A stretch of 64,000 nt of DNA, from NCBI RefSeq assembly GCF_002280675.1, contig NZ_NCEN01000013.1:53540-117539 (forward strand). Reading direction: 5' to 3'. Made by a program: the position numbers and the translations under genes. The notes under the pieces were generated by a model that had not been told where the DNA came from, searched no databases, and was given only the letters and a program-made list of their open reading frames with translations. The DNA is from Novosphingobium sp. 32-60-15. GTDB taxonomy: Bacteria > Pseudomonadota > Alphaproteobacteria > Sphingomonadales > Sphingomonadaceae. This document shows positions 24,990-34,283 of the stretch, piece by piece. Position 1 is the stretch's first letter; each line of letters opens with the position of its first letter.

Positions 24990-26134
24990 TTCAGCGCATC
25001 GGCCAAGGCTGCGCCAAGGGCGTCAACATCATCGGGGCTGGCGTTCAGCGTCAGCGATATGCGCAAGCGGCTGGTGCCTTGGGGCACGGTGGGCGGGCGA
25101 ATGCCGCGCACGTCGAACCCTGCCTTTTGCAGCTTGGCCGCAACCGCCATCGTGCGGGCATCGTCATGCAGGATCAGCGGCAAAATCTGCGAGCCGGTGG
25201 CCTGTGCGCCATGGCGGCCAAGCACCCGTTCGGCTTGGGCGACCAGATCGTGCAAGGTATCGCGCCGGTCAGGTTCATCGGCCAGCATGCGGATCGCTTC
25301 GCGCACAGCTGCGGCGACGAGCGGCGAGGGCGCGGTCGAGAAAATGAACGGGCGGCCCCGGTTGACCAGGAAATCACGCACGACGCGCGGGGCAAGGACC
25401 AATGCGCCTTCGCAGCCCAGGGCCTTGCCGCAGGTGCGCAGGACGATCGTATCGGGCCGGCCATCCAGATCGGCAGCAAGCCCGCGCCCGTCACGTCCGA
25501 ACACGCCGGTTGCGTGGGCTTCGTCAATCAGCATTACGGCATCATGGCGCAGCGCCACTTCGGCCATATCCGCCACGGGGGCCATATCGCCGTCCATCGA
25601 ATAGAGTGTTTCGAAGGCCAGCCAGATGCGCCCGGTGTTCCCCGCAGCGCGCCATTCCCGCGCCACATCGTCAAAACTTTGCGCATCATTGTGGGCCGCG
25701 CTTAAAGCCGTGGCGCGCGACAGGCGCAGGCCCTCATGCATCGATGCGTGGACGAGCTCGTCATAGATGATAAGATCACCGCGCTGGGGCAAGGTGGAGA
25801 GCAGCGCGACGTTGGCGGCATAGCCTGCCGAAAAGAACAGCGCGGATTCACTGCCGAAAAAGCGCGCGGCTTCTTCTTCCAGCGCTTCATGTTCGGGATC
25901 ATTGCCGCGCAGCAGCCGTGATCCGCCTGAACCCAGAGGAACGCCGCGTCCGATGGCATCTTGCACAGCCTTGGCAAGGCGGGGTGAGGACGACATCGCA
26001 AGGTAATCGTTCGAGGCAAAATCAATGCCCCGGCGCGGGGTGAGCGAGCGCAGCCGCGCCTTTTCGCCCAGCGCTGCCAGATCAGCCGTGTGTGTGGACC
26101 AGATGTTGCCGGTGCGGGTGGATGCGTCCGCCAT
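24986..26134 (-). CDS. bioF: 8-amino-7-oxononanoate synthase
   Basis: A PLP enzyme of 382 aa that condenses pimeloyl-ACP/CoA with alanine in biotin synthesis. It shows [46 protein letters not shown], the cofactor Asp/His in [15 protein letters not shown], and the Schiff-base lysine region [13 protein letters not shown]. The last reads TCGKALGC in place of the commoner GTLGKALG. The ATG 26134 overlaps the bioB stop by one base (TGATG), which is preferred over the ATG 12 nt upstream. Confidence 0.94.
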   Translation of the reverse strand: MADASTRTGNIWSTHTADLAALGEKARLRSLTPRRGIDFASNDYLAMSSSPRLAKAVQDAIGRGVPLGSGGSRLLRGNDPEHEALEEEAARFFGSESALFFSAGYAANVALLSTLPQRGDLIIYDELVHASMHEGLRLSRATALSAAHNDAQSFDDVAREWRAAGNTGRIWLAFETLYSMDGDMAPVADMAEVALRHDAVMLIDEAHATGVFGRDGRGLAADLDGRPDTIVLRTCGKALGCEGALVLAPRVVRDFLVNRGRPFIFSTAPSPLVAAAVREAIRMLADEPDRRDTLHDLVAQAERVLGRHGAQATGSQILPLILHDDARTMAVAAKLQKAGFDVRGIRPPTVPQGTSRLRISLTLNASPDDVDALGAALADALK

Positions 26135-27216
26135 CAGGCCGCGCAACCTCCCGAGCAGCCCCCTACGGCCTTCATCGCCCGCCCCTTGATCTCACGAAGG
26201 GGTTCTTCGCCTTCCATCGGCTTCAGGCCAAGGCGCGCAAACATCGCGGCATCGGCATCATCGCCCGCATTGGCGGCGGTGAGCAGTTTGTCGCCGGTAA
26301 AGATGGAATTCGCGCCCGCCATGAAGCACAGCGATTGCGTGGCCTCGCTCATCGATTCACGGCCAGCGGACAGGCGGACCATCGACAAGGGCATGGTGAT
26401 GCGCGCCACGGCCACGGTGCGGACAAATTCGATATCGTCGATCTTGGCGAGCGGCGTATCAGCCAGCATGTTGCCCAGAACGGTGCCCTTGACCGGCACC
26501 AGCGCGTTGACCGGCACGCTTTCAGGGTGCTGTTCCATCGAAGCGAGTGCGTGGACGAAGCCGACGCGATCGGCGCGGGTTTCGCCCATGCCGACGATGC
26601 CGCCCGAACAGACGTTGATTCCGGCATTGCGCACGTTATCAAGCGTTTGCAGGCGATCGGCAAAAGTGCGCGTGGTGATAACTTCGCCATAGCGTTCGGG
26701 CGATGTGTCGATGTTGTGATTGTAATAATCAAGGCCTGCCTCGGCGAGCTGTTCGGCCTGGCCGGGCGTCAGCATTCCCAGTGTCATGCAGGTTTCGAGG
26801 CCCATTTCGCGCACGCCTTTGATCATGGCGATCACGGCGGGCATGTCGCGCTCTTTGGGGTTGCGCCATGCGGCACCCATGCAGAAGCGCTTTGATCCGG
26901 CATCGCGGGCTTGCGCGGCCGATTGCAGGACGGCCTGCACTTCCATCAGCTTGGTCGCCTCAACCCCGCTATCGGCCTTGACCGATTGCGAGCAGTATCC
27001 GCAATCCTCGGGGCAGCCGCCGGTCTTGATGGAAAGCAGCGTGCACAGCTGGATTTCGCCCGCGCGATGATGCGCGCGATGCACTTCGGCGGCGCGGAAC
27101 ACCAGTTCAGTGAACGGCAAATCGAACAGCGCGGCGATTTCCTCGCGCGTCCAATCGCTGCGTACGCTGCCTGTTGTGGCGGGCGATTCTCGCTCAAGAA
27201 GCGTGGTTTCTTGCAC
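26134..27216 (-). CDS. bioB: Biotin synthase (radical SAM)
   Basis: A 360-aa radical-SAM enzyme that inserts sulfur into dethiobiotin. The 4Fe-4S/SAM motif is [14 protein letters not shown] (CxxxCxxC). Further text includes [42 protein letters not shown] and [15 protein letters not shown] [17 protein letters not shown]. The C-terminus ends in a cysteine-containing [10 protein letters not shown]. The start is taken as GTG 27216 because AAAAAGGA lies 7 nt upstream and the remaining N-terminus has the normal length before RSDWTREEI. An ATG 39 nt further out (27255) is the alternative. Confidence 0.94.
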   Translation of the reverse strand: MQETTLLERESPATTGSVRSDWTREEIAALFDLPFTELVFRAAEVHRAHHRAGEIQLCTLLSIKTGGCPEDCGYCSQSVKADSGVEATKLMEVQAVLQSAAQARDAGSKRFCMGAAWRNPKERDMPAVIAMIKGVREMGLETCMTLGMLTPGQAEQLAEAGLDYYNHNIDTSPERYGEVITTRTFADRLQTLDNVRNAGINVCSGGIVGMGETRADRVGFVHALASMEQHPESVPVNALVPVKGTVLGNMLADTPLAKIDDIEFVRTVAVARITMPLSMVRLSAGRESMSEATQSLCFMAGANSIFTGDKLLTAANAGDDADAAMFARLGLKPMEGEEPLREIKGRAMKAVGGCSGGCAA

Positions 27217-27429
27217 GGTGGCGTCCTTTTTCTGGAATACGGTTTTGCGGCCCATATCCCAAAACGTTTCGCAGTGCTTCCAGGAATTGCATTAATGACG
27301 CGTAACGAAACTTTGCCGTGGATTGCATCGCCTGGAATGCAATGTTGCAGGATCGGGTGTGGTCTAATTCTGGTGTTTAAGCCAAAAGATGCGGCGATGC
27401 ATTTTTCACAGTGCAAAGTTGCTGCACGA

Positions 27430-27448
27430 TTGTATGTGTTGCATACAA
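27430..27448 (+). promoter_or_regulatory. Palindromic candidate operator of the fds operon
   Basis: TTGTATGTGTTGCATACAA is a perfect inverted repeat with 7-nt arms and a 5-nt centre, ending 26 nt before the fdsG ATG. The arms (TTGTATG/CATACAA) resemble GntR-family (FCD-type) operators, though no such regulator gene is adjacent. The position suggests control of the formate dehydrogenase operon. Confidence 0.55.
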
Positions 27449-27474
27449 AATAACATAAAGGTATTCTGCCGCGC

Positions 27475-27888
27475 ATGGAGAGGTTGAATCAGATCATTGC
27501 GTCCCACGTTGGGCGGGAAGGGCCGTTGTTGCCCATTCTGCATGATGTGCAGGCAGAATTCGGACATGTTTCGGAAGAGGCGATCCGCGCGATTGCGGCG
27601 GCGCTGAATCTTAGCCGTGCCGATGTGCATGGGGTGGTCAGCTTTTATCATGATTTCCACGAAGCGCCCGAAGCGCGCGCGGTGCTGAAGCTGTGCCGTG
27701 CCGAGGCGTGTCAGGCGCGCGGGGTTGAGGCGCTGGCGGCGCGTCTAGCGGACAATCCGCGTGTGAAGGTGGAGGCGATCTACTGCCTTGGTCTGTGCAG
27801 TGTGGGGCCAAACGCGATGGTGGGTGACAAGGTTCATGCCCGGCTTGATGCCGCCAAACTGGGCGCGCTGGTGGAGGCGCTGGCATGA
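27475..27888 (+). CDS. fdsG: NAD-dependent formate dehydrogenase gamma subunit (NuoE-like, 2Fe-2S)
   Basis: A 137-aa thioredoxin-fold ferredoxin subunit homologous to NuoE. The N-terminal helical part (LLPILHDVQAEFGHVSEEAI) is typical. The 2Fe-2S cysteines lie in KLCRAEACQARG and AIYCLGLCSVGPNAMV (pattern C-x4-C ... C-x3-C). It passes electrons within the soluble FdsABG complex. It is the first gene of the operon, and its stop overlaps the fdsB start by 4 nt. Confidence 0.93.
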   Translation: MERLNQIIASHVGREGPLLPILHDVQAEFGHVSEEAIRAIAAALNLSRADVHGVVSFYHDFHEAPEARAVLKLCRAEACQARGVEALAARLADNPRVKVEAIYCLGLCSVGPNAMVGDKVHARLDAAKLGALVEALA

Positions 27889-29423
27889 AGGTCGTTCGGA
27901 TCAGCGACGATGCGCTGGCGCTGGCTTGCGGCGCGGATGATGTGGCTGCTGCGTTTGCGGCGGCAGGCTGCACGGTTGAACGGGTGTCATCATGGGGCAT
28001 GCACTGGCTTGAACCGTTGGCCGAGATTGATGGAAAGGGCTTCGGGCCGCTTGAGGCGGGCGATGTGGTAGCGGTGCTTTCAGGCACAAGCGCCAAGGCG
28101 ATTGGCGCGATTGAGGACCATCCGTTTATGGCCAGGCAGCAGCGTTTCACGTTTGCGCGCGCGGGCAAGACGCGGCCTTTGAGCCTTGAGGATTACGCGG
28201 CGCATGGCGGCTGGCAAGGTCTGGCCAAGGCGCGGGAAATTGGCGGTGCGGCCACCATCGCGCAAGTGACCGAATCCGGCCTGCGCGGGCGCGGCGGGGC
28301 AGGGTTCCCGGCGGGAATCAAATGGAACACGGTTGCGGGCGCCGCAGCCGATCAGAAGTACGTGGTCTGCAATGCCGATGAAGGTGATAGCGCTACGTTT
28401 GCCGACCGCATGGTGATGGAGGGCGACCCCTTCATGCTGATCGAGGGCATGGCGATTGCGGCGCTCGCCGTGGGCGCAAGCAAGGGATACGTCTATATCC
28501 GCAGCGAATATCCGCACGCGATTGCCAAGATGGAAGCGGCGGCGCGGGCATCGGCGCATCTGGTGGCTCCGTTCGTGCTGGAAGTGCGCGTTGGTGCGGG
28601 CGCTTATGTTTGTGGCGAGGAAACATCGCTGCTGAACAGCCTTGAGGGCAAGCGCGGCGAAGTGCGTGCCAAGCCGCCGCTGCCTGCGTTGGAAGGCCTT
28701 TTCGGCAAACCCACCGTGGTCAACAATGTGCTGACGCTGGCGGCGGTGCCGTGGATCATGGCCAATGGCGCGGCGGCCTATGCGGCGGTCGGATTTGGCC
28801 GGTCCAAGGGCACGATGCCGATCCAGATTGCGGGCAATGTGAAGCACGGCGGGCTTTTCGAGGTCGGTTTTGGCGTAACCTTGGGCGAATTGGTGATGAC
28901 CGTGGGCGGGGGCACGGCTTCAGGCCGTCCGGTGCGCGCGGTGCAAGTGGGCGGGCCGCTGGGGGCCTATCATCCGCCTGCCGAATTCCACCTGCCGTTC
29001 GATTACGAAGCCTTTGCCGCCAATGACGGCTTGATCGGTCACGCAGGCATCACGGTGTTCGATGATACCGCCGACATGAGTTCGCAAGCGCGCTTTGCGA
29101 TGAATTTCTGCGCGGAGGAATCATGCGGCAAATGCACGCCCTGCCGCATCGGATCGACACGCGGGGTGGAATTGATTGATCGCATCCGCGCGCGTTCTGG
29201 CAGGGTAGCAGACAAGGTTGAGGCGCTGCCGCAGATGCACAATGCGCGCAAAGCCGAACGGTCATTGGGCGATGAAATCACGCTGCTGGAAGACTTGTGC
29301 GAGACGATGAAGTTCGGCTCGCTTTGCGCGCTGGGCGGGTTCACGCCCTATCCGGTGCTTTCGGCGCTGCGCCATTGGCCCGAGGATTTTGCGGCACCTG
29401 CTGATCGGGAAGCGGCGGAGTGA
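27885..29423 (+). CDS. fdsB: NAD-dependent formate dehydrogenase beta subunit (NuoF-like, FMN/NADH)
   Basis: A 512-aa flavoprotein subunit where electrons reach NAD+. An N-terminal thioredoxin-like extension (residues 1-90) resembles a degenerate NuoE domain. The FMN/NAD core has GLRGRGGAGFPAGIKW, VVCNADEGDSATFADRM, YIRSEYPHAI, GAGAYVCGEETSLLNSLEG and KPPLPALEGLFGKPTVVNNV. The C-terminal 4Fe-4S site is ESCGKCTPCRIGSTRG. It overlaps fdsG and mobA by 4 nt each. Confidence 0.95.
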   Translation: MKVVRISDDALALACGADDVAAAFAAAGCTVERVSSWGMHWLEPLAEIDGKGFGPLEAGDVVAVLSGTSAKAIGAIEDHPFMARQQRFTFARAGKTRPLSLEDYAAHGGWQGLAKAREIGGAATIAQVTESGLRGRGGAGFPAGIKWNTVAGAAADQKYVVCNADEGDSATFADRMVMEGDPFMLIEGMAIAALAVGASKGYVYIRSEYPHAIAKMEAAARASAHLVAPFVLEVRVGAGAYVCGEETSLLNSLEGKRGEVRAKPPLPALEGLFGKPTVVNNVLTLAAVPWIMANGAAAYAAVGFGRSKGTMPIQIAGNVKHGGLFEVGFGVTLGELVMTVGGGTASGRPVRAVQVGGPLGAYHPPAEFHLPFDYEAFAANDGLIGHAGITVFDDTADMSSQARFAMNFCAEESCGKCTPCRIGSTRGVELIDRIRARSGRVADKVEALPQMHNARKAERSLGDEITLLEDLCETMKFGSLCALGGFTPYPVLSALRHWPEDFAAPADREAAE

Positions 29424-29953
29424 TCCTTGGCGCGGTCCTTGCCGGTGGCCTATCCACCCGCTTTGGCAGTGACAAGGCGCTGGCGGAGTTGGGCGGTCGA
29501 ACTTTGCTGGACCGCGCAGTTGATGCGCTGGCGGGCCATTGTGATGCGGTTGTGGTGGTGGGGCGCGACGATGCGCCTGTAGCAACCCTGCCCGATTGGC
29601 CGCGCGCCGGAATGGGGCCGCTGGGCGGTATTGCGGCGGCGCTGCACCATGCGCGCGATGCCGGATATGCAGAAGTGCTGACTTGCGCGGTGGACAGCGT
29701 GGGGCTGGGCGGTGATATGCTGGTCCAGCTTGGGGCCGCGCCCGCCTATTGCGCGGATCAGCCCGTGATCGGTCTCTGGCCGGTCAGTGCTTCGGCAGCG
29801 GTCGATGCTATCCTGACCAGCGAAGGCCGCCATTCGATGATCGCGTTTGCGCAGAGCATCGGCGCGCGGGCGGTGCGTTTCGACAATAAACCTGCTAATA
29901 TCAATACACCGGCGGACTTGTTGGCCGCCGAGGAGCGATCCCATGGGCTATGA
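29420..29953 (+). CDS. mobA: Molybdenum cofactor guanylyltransferase
   Basis: A 177-aa nucleotidyltransferase that converts Mo-molybdopterin to the guanine dinucleotide form needed by DMSO-reductase-family enzymes such as FdsA. The N-terminal fingerprint is ILGAVLAGGLSTRFGSDKAL, followed by VVVVGRDD and GMGPLGGIAAALHHA. The text VLTCAVDSVGLGGDM occupies the place of the usual metal-binding CDxP loop. It starts at GTG 29420 (GTGA overlap with fdsB) and its last 11 nt overlap fdsA. Its position inside the operon means cofactor and apoenzyme are made together. Confidence 0.9.
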   Translation: MILGAVLAGGLSTRFGSDKALAELGGRTLLDRAVDALAGHCDAVVVVGRDDAPVATLPDWPRAGMGPLGGIAAALHHARDAGYAEVLTCAVDSVGLGGDMLVQLGAAPAYCADQPVIGLWPVSASAAVDAILTSEGRHSMIAFAQSIGARAVRFDNKPANINTPADLLAAEERSHGL

Positions 29954-32795
29954 ACGTCAAGCAGATTTTGGCACACCTGAGGTCCGGTCGGATCAGGAGG
30001 TAACCTGTTTTATCGATGGCCGCGAAGTGAGCGTGCCTGCCGGAACCACGGTCATGCGCGCCGCCGCACTTACCGGCGGGTCGATCCCCAAGCTCTGCGC
30101 GACCGATAACCTCAAGCAGTTCGGGTCTTGCCGCCTGTGTCTGGTGGAAATCGATGGCATGCGCGGCACGCCGGCATCGTGCACCACGCCGGTTGCACAG
30201 GGCATGAAAGTCCACACCCAGAGCCCGCGTTTGCAAAAACTGCGCAAGGGCGTGATGGAACTCTACATCTCGGATCATCCGCTTGATTGCCTGACGTGCA
30301 GCGCCAACAACGATTGCGAATTGCAGGATCAGGCCGCTGCCGTGGGCCTGCGCGATGTGCGCTTTGGTTATGAGGGGGAGAACCACCTCGCCCAGCCCAC
30401 CGACACGTCCAACCCCTATTTCGATTTTGATCCCTCCAAGTGCATCGTCTGTTCGCGCTGCGTGCGCGCTTGCGATGAAGTGCAGGGCACTTTTGCGCTG
30501 ACCATCGAAGGGCGCGGGTTCGGATCGAAAGTTTCGGCAGGCGTTGCCACGGACAGCTTCTTCTCGTCCGAATGCGTATCGTGCGGGGCCTGCGTGCAGG
30601 CCTGCCCGACCGCCACTTTGCAGGAAAAGGCGGTCAAGGAAATCGGCAAGCCCGAACGCGCGGTTGTCACCACTTGCGCCTATTGCGGGGTGGGCTGCAC
30701 TTTCCGTGCGGAAATGCGCGGCGAACAGCTGGTGCGCATGGTGCCGTGGAAGGATGGCAAGGCCAATCGCGGGCATTCCTGCGTCAAGGGCCGCTTCGCA
30801 TGGGGCTATGCCCAGCATCAGGAGCGCATCCTTTCGCCGATGATCCGCGAGAGCATTGACCAGCCCTGGCGCGAAGTGAGCTGGGAAGAGGCGCTGACGT
30901 ATACCGCCAGCCAGATCAACCGCATCCGCGACACATACGGCCGCAATGCGCTGGGCGGGATTACGTCGAGCCGCTGCACCAATGAAGAGACATTTCTTGT
31001 CCAAAAGCTGATCCGTGCAGGCTTTGGTACAAACAATGTCGATACCTGTGCGCGGGTGTGCCATTCGCCCACCGGCTATGGGTTGAAGACCACGTTCGGC
31101 ACGTCTGCCGGAACGCAGGACTTTGATAGCGTTGAAGATTCCGACGTTATTCTGGTAATCGGCGCGAACCCTACCGACGGCCACCCTGTTTTTGCCAGCC
31201 GGATGAAGCGCCGCCTTCGCCAAGGCGCAAAGCTGATCGTGATCGATCCGCGCCGCACCGATCTGGTGCGCAGCCCCCACATCGCGGCAGATTACCACCT
31301 GCCGTTGCGTCCGGGCACGAATGTCGCGGTCTTGACCGCACTGGCCCACGTGATCGTGACCGAGAGCTTGGCCGACGAGGCGTTCATCCGCGAACGCTGC
31401 GATTGGGATGAATACCAGCACTGGGCCGAATTTGTTTCGGCAGAGCGCAACAGCCCTGAATTCCTTAGCCCCGTAACCGGCGTTGATGCCGAGACCATTC
31501 GCGGCGCGGCGCGGCTTTATGCCACGGGCGGCAATGGCGCGATCTACTATGGCCTTGGCGTGACCGAGCATAGCCAAGGCAGTTCGACCGTGATGGCAAT
31601 TGCCAACCTTGCGATGGCGACCGGCAACATCGGCAGGCGCGGTGTGGGCGTTAACCCTTTGCGCGGGCAGAACAATGTGCAGGGCGCCTGCGATATGGGC
31701 AGCTTCCCGCACGAGCTTTCGGGCTATCGCCATGTGTCGGATGCCGCCACCCGCGCGCTGTTTGAAGCGGAATGGGGCGTGGCAATCGACCCCGAACCCG
31801 GCTTGCGGATTCCCAACATGTTGGATGCCGCAACCGACGGCACGTTCAAGGCGATCTACATTCAGGGCGAGGATATTCTCCAGTCCGATCCAGATACCAA
31901 GCACGTCGCAGCAGGCCTTGCCGCGATGGAATGCGTGATCGTGCATGATCTGTTTTTGAACGAAACAGCGAATTACGCGCATGTGTTTCTTCCGGGATCA
32001 ACCTTCCTTGAGAAGAATGGCACCTTCACCAATGCCGAACGCCGCATTCAGCCGGTGCGCAAGGTGATGGAGCCGCTCAACGGCTATGAGGACTGGCAGG
32101 TTACGCAGGAACTGGCCCGCGCCATCGGTCTTGACTGGAATTATACGCATCCATCCGAAATCATGGACGAAATCGCGAGGCTGACGCCGACGTTTGCAGG
32201 CGTGAATTACAAGCGGCTGGATGCCGAAGGGTCGCTGCAATGGCCGGTCAACGATGCCGCGCCGGACGGTTCGCCGATCATGCACATGGACGGCTTCGTG
32301 CGTGGGCGTGGCAAGTTTGTGGTGACAGATTACGTGCCGACCGACGAGCGGACCGGCCCGCGCTTCCCGCTGCTGCTGACCACAGGGCGCATCCTGAGCC
32401 AATATAACGTCGGCGCACAGACCCGGCGCACGGCCAACAGCGTTTGGCATGAGGAAGATTTGCTGGAAATCCACCCGACTGATGCGGAAAATCGCGGGGT
32501 GAAGTCTGGCGATTGGGTGCGCCTTGCCAGCCGCTCGGGCGAGACGACGCTGCGGGCGCAAGTGACCGACCGCGTGGCGCCGGGCGTGGTTTACACCACG
32601 TTCCATCACCCAGCGACGCAGGCCAATGTGGTGACGACCGATTATTCCGACTGGGCCACTAACTGCCCGGAATACAAGGTTACGGCGGTGCAGATCACGC
32701 CATCGAACGGGCCGAGTGACTGGCAGGAAGATTACGAGGCGCAGGCCGCACTGTCGCGCCGTATTCAGGGTTCGGCGATGGAGCCTGCTGAATGA
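29943..32795 (+). CDS. fdsA: NAD-dependent formate dehydrogenase alpha (catalytic Mo) subunit
   Basis: A 950-aa molybdenum enzyme that oxidises formate to CO2. The NuoG-like N-terminus carries a 2Fe-2S cluster (C52, C63, C66, C80), a His-ligated 4Fe-4S (H112, C116, C119, C125) and two ferredoxin-type 4Fe-4S sets (C167/170/173/177 and C211/214/217/221). A further 4Fe-4S sits at the molybdopterin domain (CAYCGVGC, C245/248/252 and C280). The active site is TCARVCHSPTG with Cys373-His374, so it is a cysteine and not a selenocysteine enzyme. The C-terminal molybdopterin-dinucleotide domain includes TTGRILSQYNVGAQTRRT. The ATG at 29943 has GAGGAG 7 nt upstream. Confidence 0.95.
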   Translation: MGYERQADFGTPEVRSDQEVTCFIDGREVSVPAGTTVMRAAALTGGSIPKLCATDNLKQFGSCRLCLVEIDGMRGTPASCTTPVAQGMKVHTQSPRLQKLRKGVMELYISDHPLDCLTCSANNDCELQDQAAAVGLRDVRFGYEGENHLAQPTDTSNPYFDFDPSKCIVCSRCVRACDEVQGTFALTIEGRGFGSKVSAGVATDSFFSSECVSCGACVQACPTATLQEKAVKEIGKPERAVVTTCAYCGVGCTFRAEMRGEQLVRMVPWKDGKANRGHSCVKGRFAWGYAQHQERILSPMIRESIDQPWREVSWEEALTYTASQINRIRDTYGRNALGGITSSRCTNEETFLVQKLIRAGFGTNNVDTCARVCHSPTGYGLKTTFGTSAGTQDFDSVEDSDVILVIGANPTDGHPVFASRMKRRLRQGAKLIVIDPRRTDLVRSPHIAADYHLPLRPGTNVAVLTALAHVIVTESLADEAFIRERCDWDEYQHWAEFVSAERNSPEFLSPVTGVDAETIRGAARLYATGGNGAIYYGLGVTEHSQGSSTVMAIANLAMATGNIGRRGVGVNPLRGQNNVQGACDMGSFPHELSGYRHVSDAATRALFEAEWGVAIDPEPGLRIPNMLDAATDGTFKAIYIQGEDILQSDPDTKHVAAGLAAMECVIVHDLFLNETANYAHVFLPGSTFLEKNGTFTNAERRIQPVRKVMEPLNGYEDWQVTQELARAIGLDWNYTHPSEIMDEIARLTPTFAGVNYKRLDAEGSLQWPVNDAAPDGSPIMHMDGFVRGRGKFVVTDYVPTDERTGPRFPLLLTTGRILSQYNVGAQTRRTANSVWHEEDLLEIHPTDAENRGVKSGDWVRLASRSGETTLRAQVTDRVAPGVVYTTFHHPATQANVVTTDYSDWATNCPEYKVTAVQITPSNGPSDWQEDYEAQAALSRRIQGSAMEPAE

Positions 32796-33058
32796 GCGGG
32801 CAGACGGCGGAAAAGCTGGCTTATATGGCCAACCAGATCGCACGGAACATGGCGCTGGATGAAGCGCCAGTGGCATCGGTTGCCGATCATATCGTGGCGT
32901 TCTGGACGCCGGTGATGATCGACATGCTGATCGCCGAGGGACAAAGCGCGCTCGATCCCATTGCGGCCGGGGCCATCCGGCGAATAGTTGAGGGGCGCAT
33001 TCCGCCGCCGCAAAACCGGGCAACCGATCCGCAGGTCCACGGCTCCGATGCCGGTTGA
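32792..33058 (+). CDS. fdsD: Formate dehydrogenase delta subunit
   Basis: An 88-aa accessory subunit of the soluble NAD-dependent FDH family (FdsD), needed for assembly or stability in studied systems. The family-like core is MANQIARNM and VADHIVAFWTPVMIDML. No cofactor motif is present. Its ATG overlaps the fdsA stop (ATGA) and its 3' end overlaps the fdhD start by 11 nt. Confidence 0.9.
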   Translation: MSGQTAEKLAYMANQIARNMALDEAPVASVADHIVAFWTPVMIDMLIAEGQSALDPIAAGAIRRIVEGRIPPPQNRATDPQVHGSDAG

Positions 33059-33833
33059 AGGCGCGCAGCCGTTCTGTCTGCGTGAACATTTTGCTGACGG
33101 CGCGGCTTCGCGTGACGTGGACCGCCTGCTGATTGAAGAAGCGCCGGTTGCGATCGAGATCAATGGTGTTGGCTATGCCGTGATGATGGCAACGCCGACC
33201 GAACTTGAAGATTATGCACTGGGTTTTTGCCTGTCGGAACAGTTGATTGCATCGCCGGACGAGTTTGTTAGCGCCGATGCCTTTGCGGTTGATGCAGGCG
33301 GTTGGATGCTGCGGGTGCAATTGGCGGCATCAGGTGCGGGGCCATTGCTGGAACGCGCACGGTTGCGTCTGTCTGAGGGCAGTTGCGGGCTGTGCGGGAT
33401 TGAAAGCCTTGAACAGGTGATGCGCCCGCTGGCACCAGTGACATCGCGGCTTGAGGTGGAACCGGCAGCGATGTTTCGTGCAGCAGAAGCGCTGAGTGAC
33501 GGGCAAGTGCTGGGCAGGGCCACGCGGGCGGCCCATGCGGCGGCATTATGTGCGGCAGATGGCACGATCCTGCTGGTGCGCGAGGATGTGGGACGGCACA
33601 ATGCGCTGGACAAGTTGCTGGGTGCAGCGGCGCGGGCGGGCTTGAGCGTTGCCGGGCATTTCATCGTGCTGACCGCGCGGTGCAGTTTTGAACTGGTGCA
33701 AAAGGCGGTAATTGCCCAAGTGCCGCTGCTGGTGACGATCTCCGCCGCATCAACCCTCGCAATCGATCAGGCTCGGGCGCATGGCCTCAGGCTGGTGAGC
33801 TTGGCACGGCGGGACAGTTTGCTGGAAGCCTGA
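33048..33833 (+). CDS. fdhD: Formate dehydrogenase accessory sulfurtransferase FdhD
   Basis: A 261-aa sulfurtransferase that moves sulfur from a cysteine desulfurase to the molybdenum cofactor of formate dehydrogenase, which is essential for activity. The conserved cysteine pair is C113 and C116 in GSCGLCGIESLEQ. The conserved EDVGRHNALDKLLG and LTARCSFELVQKAV segments follow. The start is ATG 33048, giving a normal N-terminus; the open frame above it lies within fdsD. Its last 47 nt overlap the 3' end of the convergent response-regulator gene. Confidence 0.93.
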   Translation: MPVEGAQPFCLREHFADGAASRDVDRLLIEEAPVAIEINGVGYAVMMATPTELEDYALGFCLSEQLIASPDEFVSADAFAVDAGGWMLRVQLAASGAGPLLERARLRLSEGSCGLCGIESLEQVMRPLAPVTSRLEVEPAAMFRAAEALSDGQVLGRATRAAHAAALCAADGTILLVREDVGRHNALDKLLGAAARAGLSVAGHFIVLTARCSFELVQKAVIAQVPLLVTISAASTLAIDQARAHGLRLVSLARRDSLLEA

Positions 33834-34176
33834 GCACTGCCATCGCGTCCAGCGCGCGGGCGATTCCATCCATCGACGCGGGTTTGTTTAGCAGTGGGCC
33901 ATCAGGGGCACCGGAGCGTTTATCCAGCGCGGCGTGGCCGCTCAGATATGTGAAAGGCACACGATCACGAACCAACCGTTCAGCCACCGGTATCGATGTG
34001 TTCTCTCCGCCGAGCGAATAATCGAGCAAGGCGCAATCGACCGGGCCTTCGTCGAGCAAGGCAAGCGCCTGGGCGACAGTTGCAGCAGCGCCGACAGGTT
34101 CGTGCCCCAGATCAGCAATGCTTTCTTCCAGAAGCATGGCAAGAAGCGGCTCATCTTCGACTATCAGGACACGCAT
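33787..34176 (-). CDS. Single-domain response regulator (CheY-like)
   Basis: A 129-aa receiver domain without an output domain. The acidic pocket is E7/D8 in MRVLIVEDEPLL, the phospho-acceptor Asp52 is in ALLDYSLGGE, Ser79 is in FTYLSGHA and Lys98 in LLNKPAS, so it should be phosphorylatable. This YLSG-type receiver resembles those paired with HWE-family kinases, but no kinase is nearby. The start at ATG 34176 has AAGGATC upstream. Its tail overlaps fdhD tail-to-tail by 47 nt. Confidence 0.88.
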   Translation of the reverse strand: MRVLIVEDEPLLAMLLEESIADLGHEPVGAAATVAQALALLDEGPVDCALLDYSLGGENTSIPVAERLVRDRVPFTYLSGHAALDKRSGAPDGPLLNKPASMDGIARALDAMAVLRLPANCPAVPSSPA

Positions 34177-34283
34177 CGATGATCCTTTAATATCCAAGAT
34201 TGCCAAAAATTGGGGCGCTGAACCTGAGGCGGGCTTTCGCCTTGCCACGATTATGCAGATACAGCAATTGTGGCGAGGGCGCG

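Noticed and set aside
29901..31982. 693-codon minus-strand open frame opposite fdsA
   Set aside because: It is antisense to the clear FdsA coding sequence and has no recognisable domain. Its length is explained by high GC3 of the sense gene.
29943..32795. Selenocysteine formate dehydrogenase
   Set aside because: The active-site codon encodes Cys (TCARVCHSP) and no in-frame TGA or SECIS-like element is involved.
31998..33320. 440-codon minus-strand open frame opposite fdsA/fdsD/fdhD
   Set aside because: Same reason: it overlaps three coupled genes and shows no family motif or ribosome binding site.
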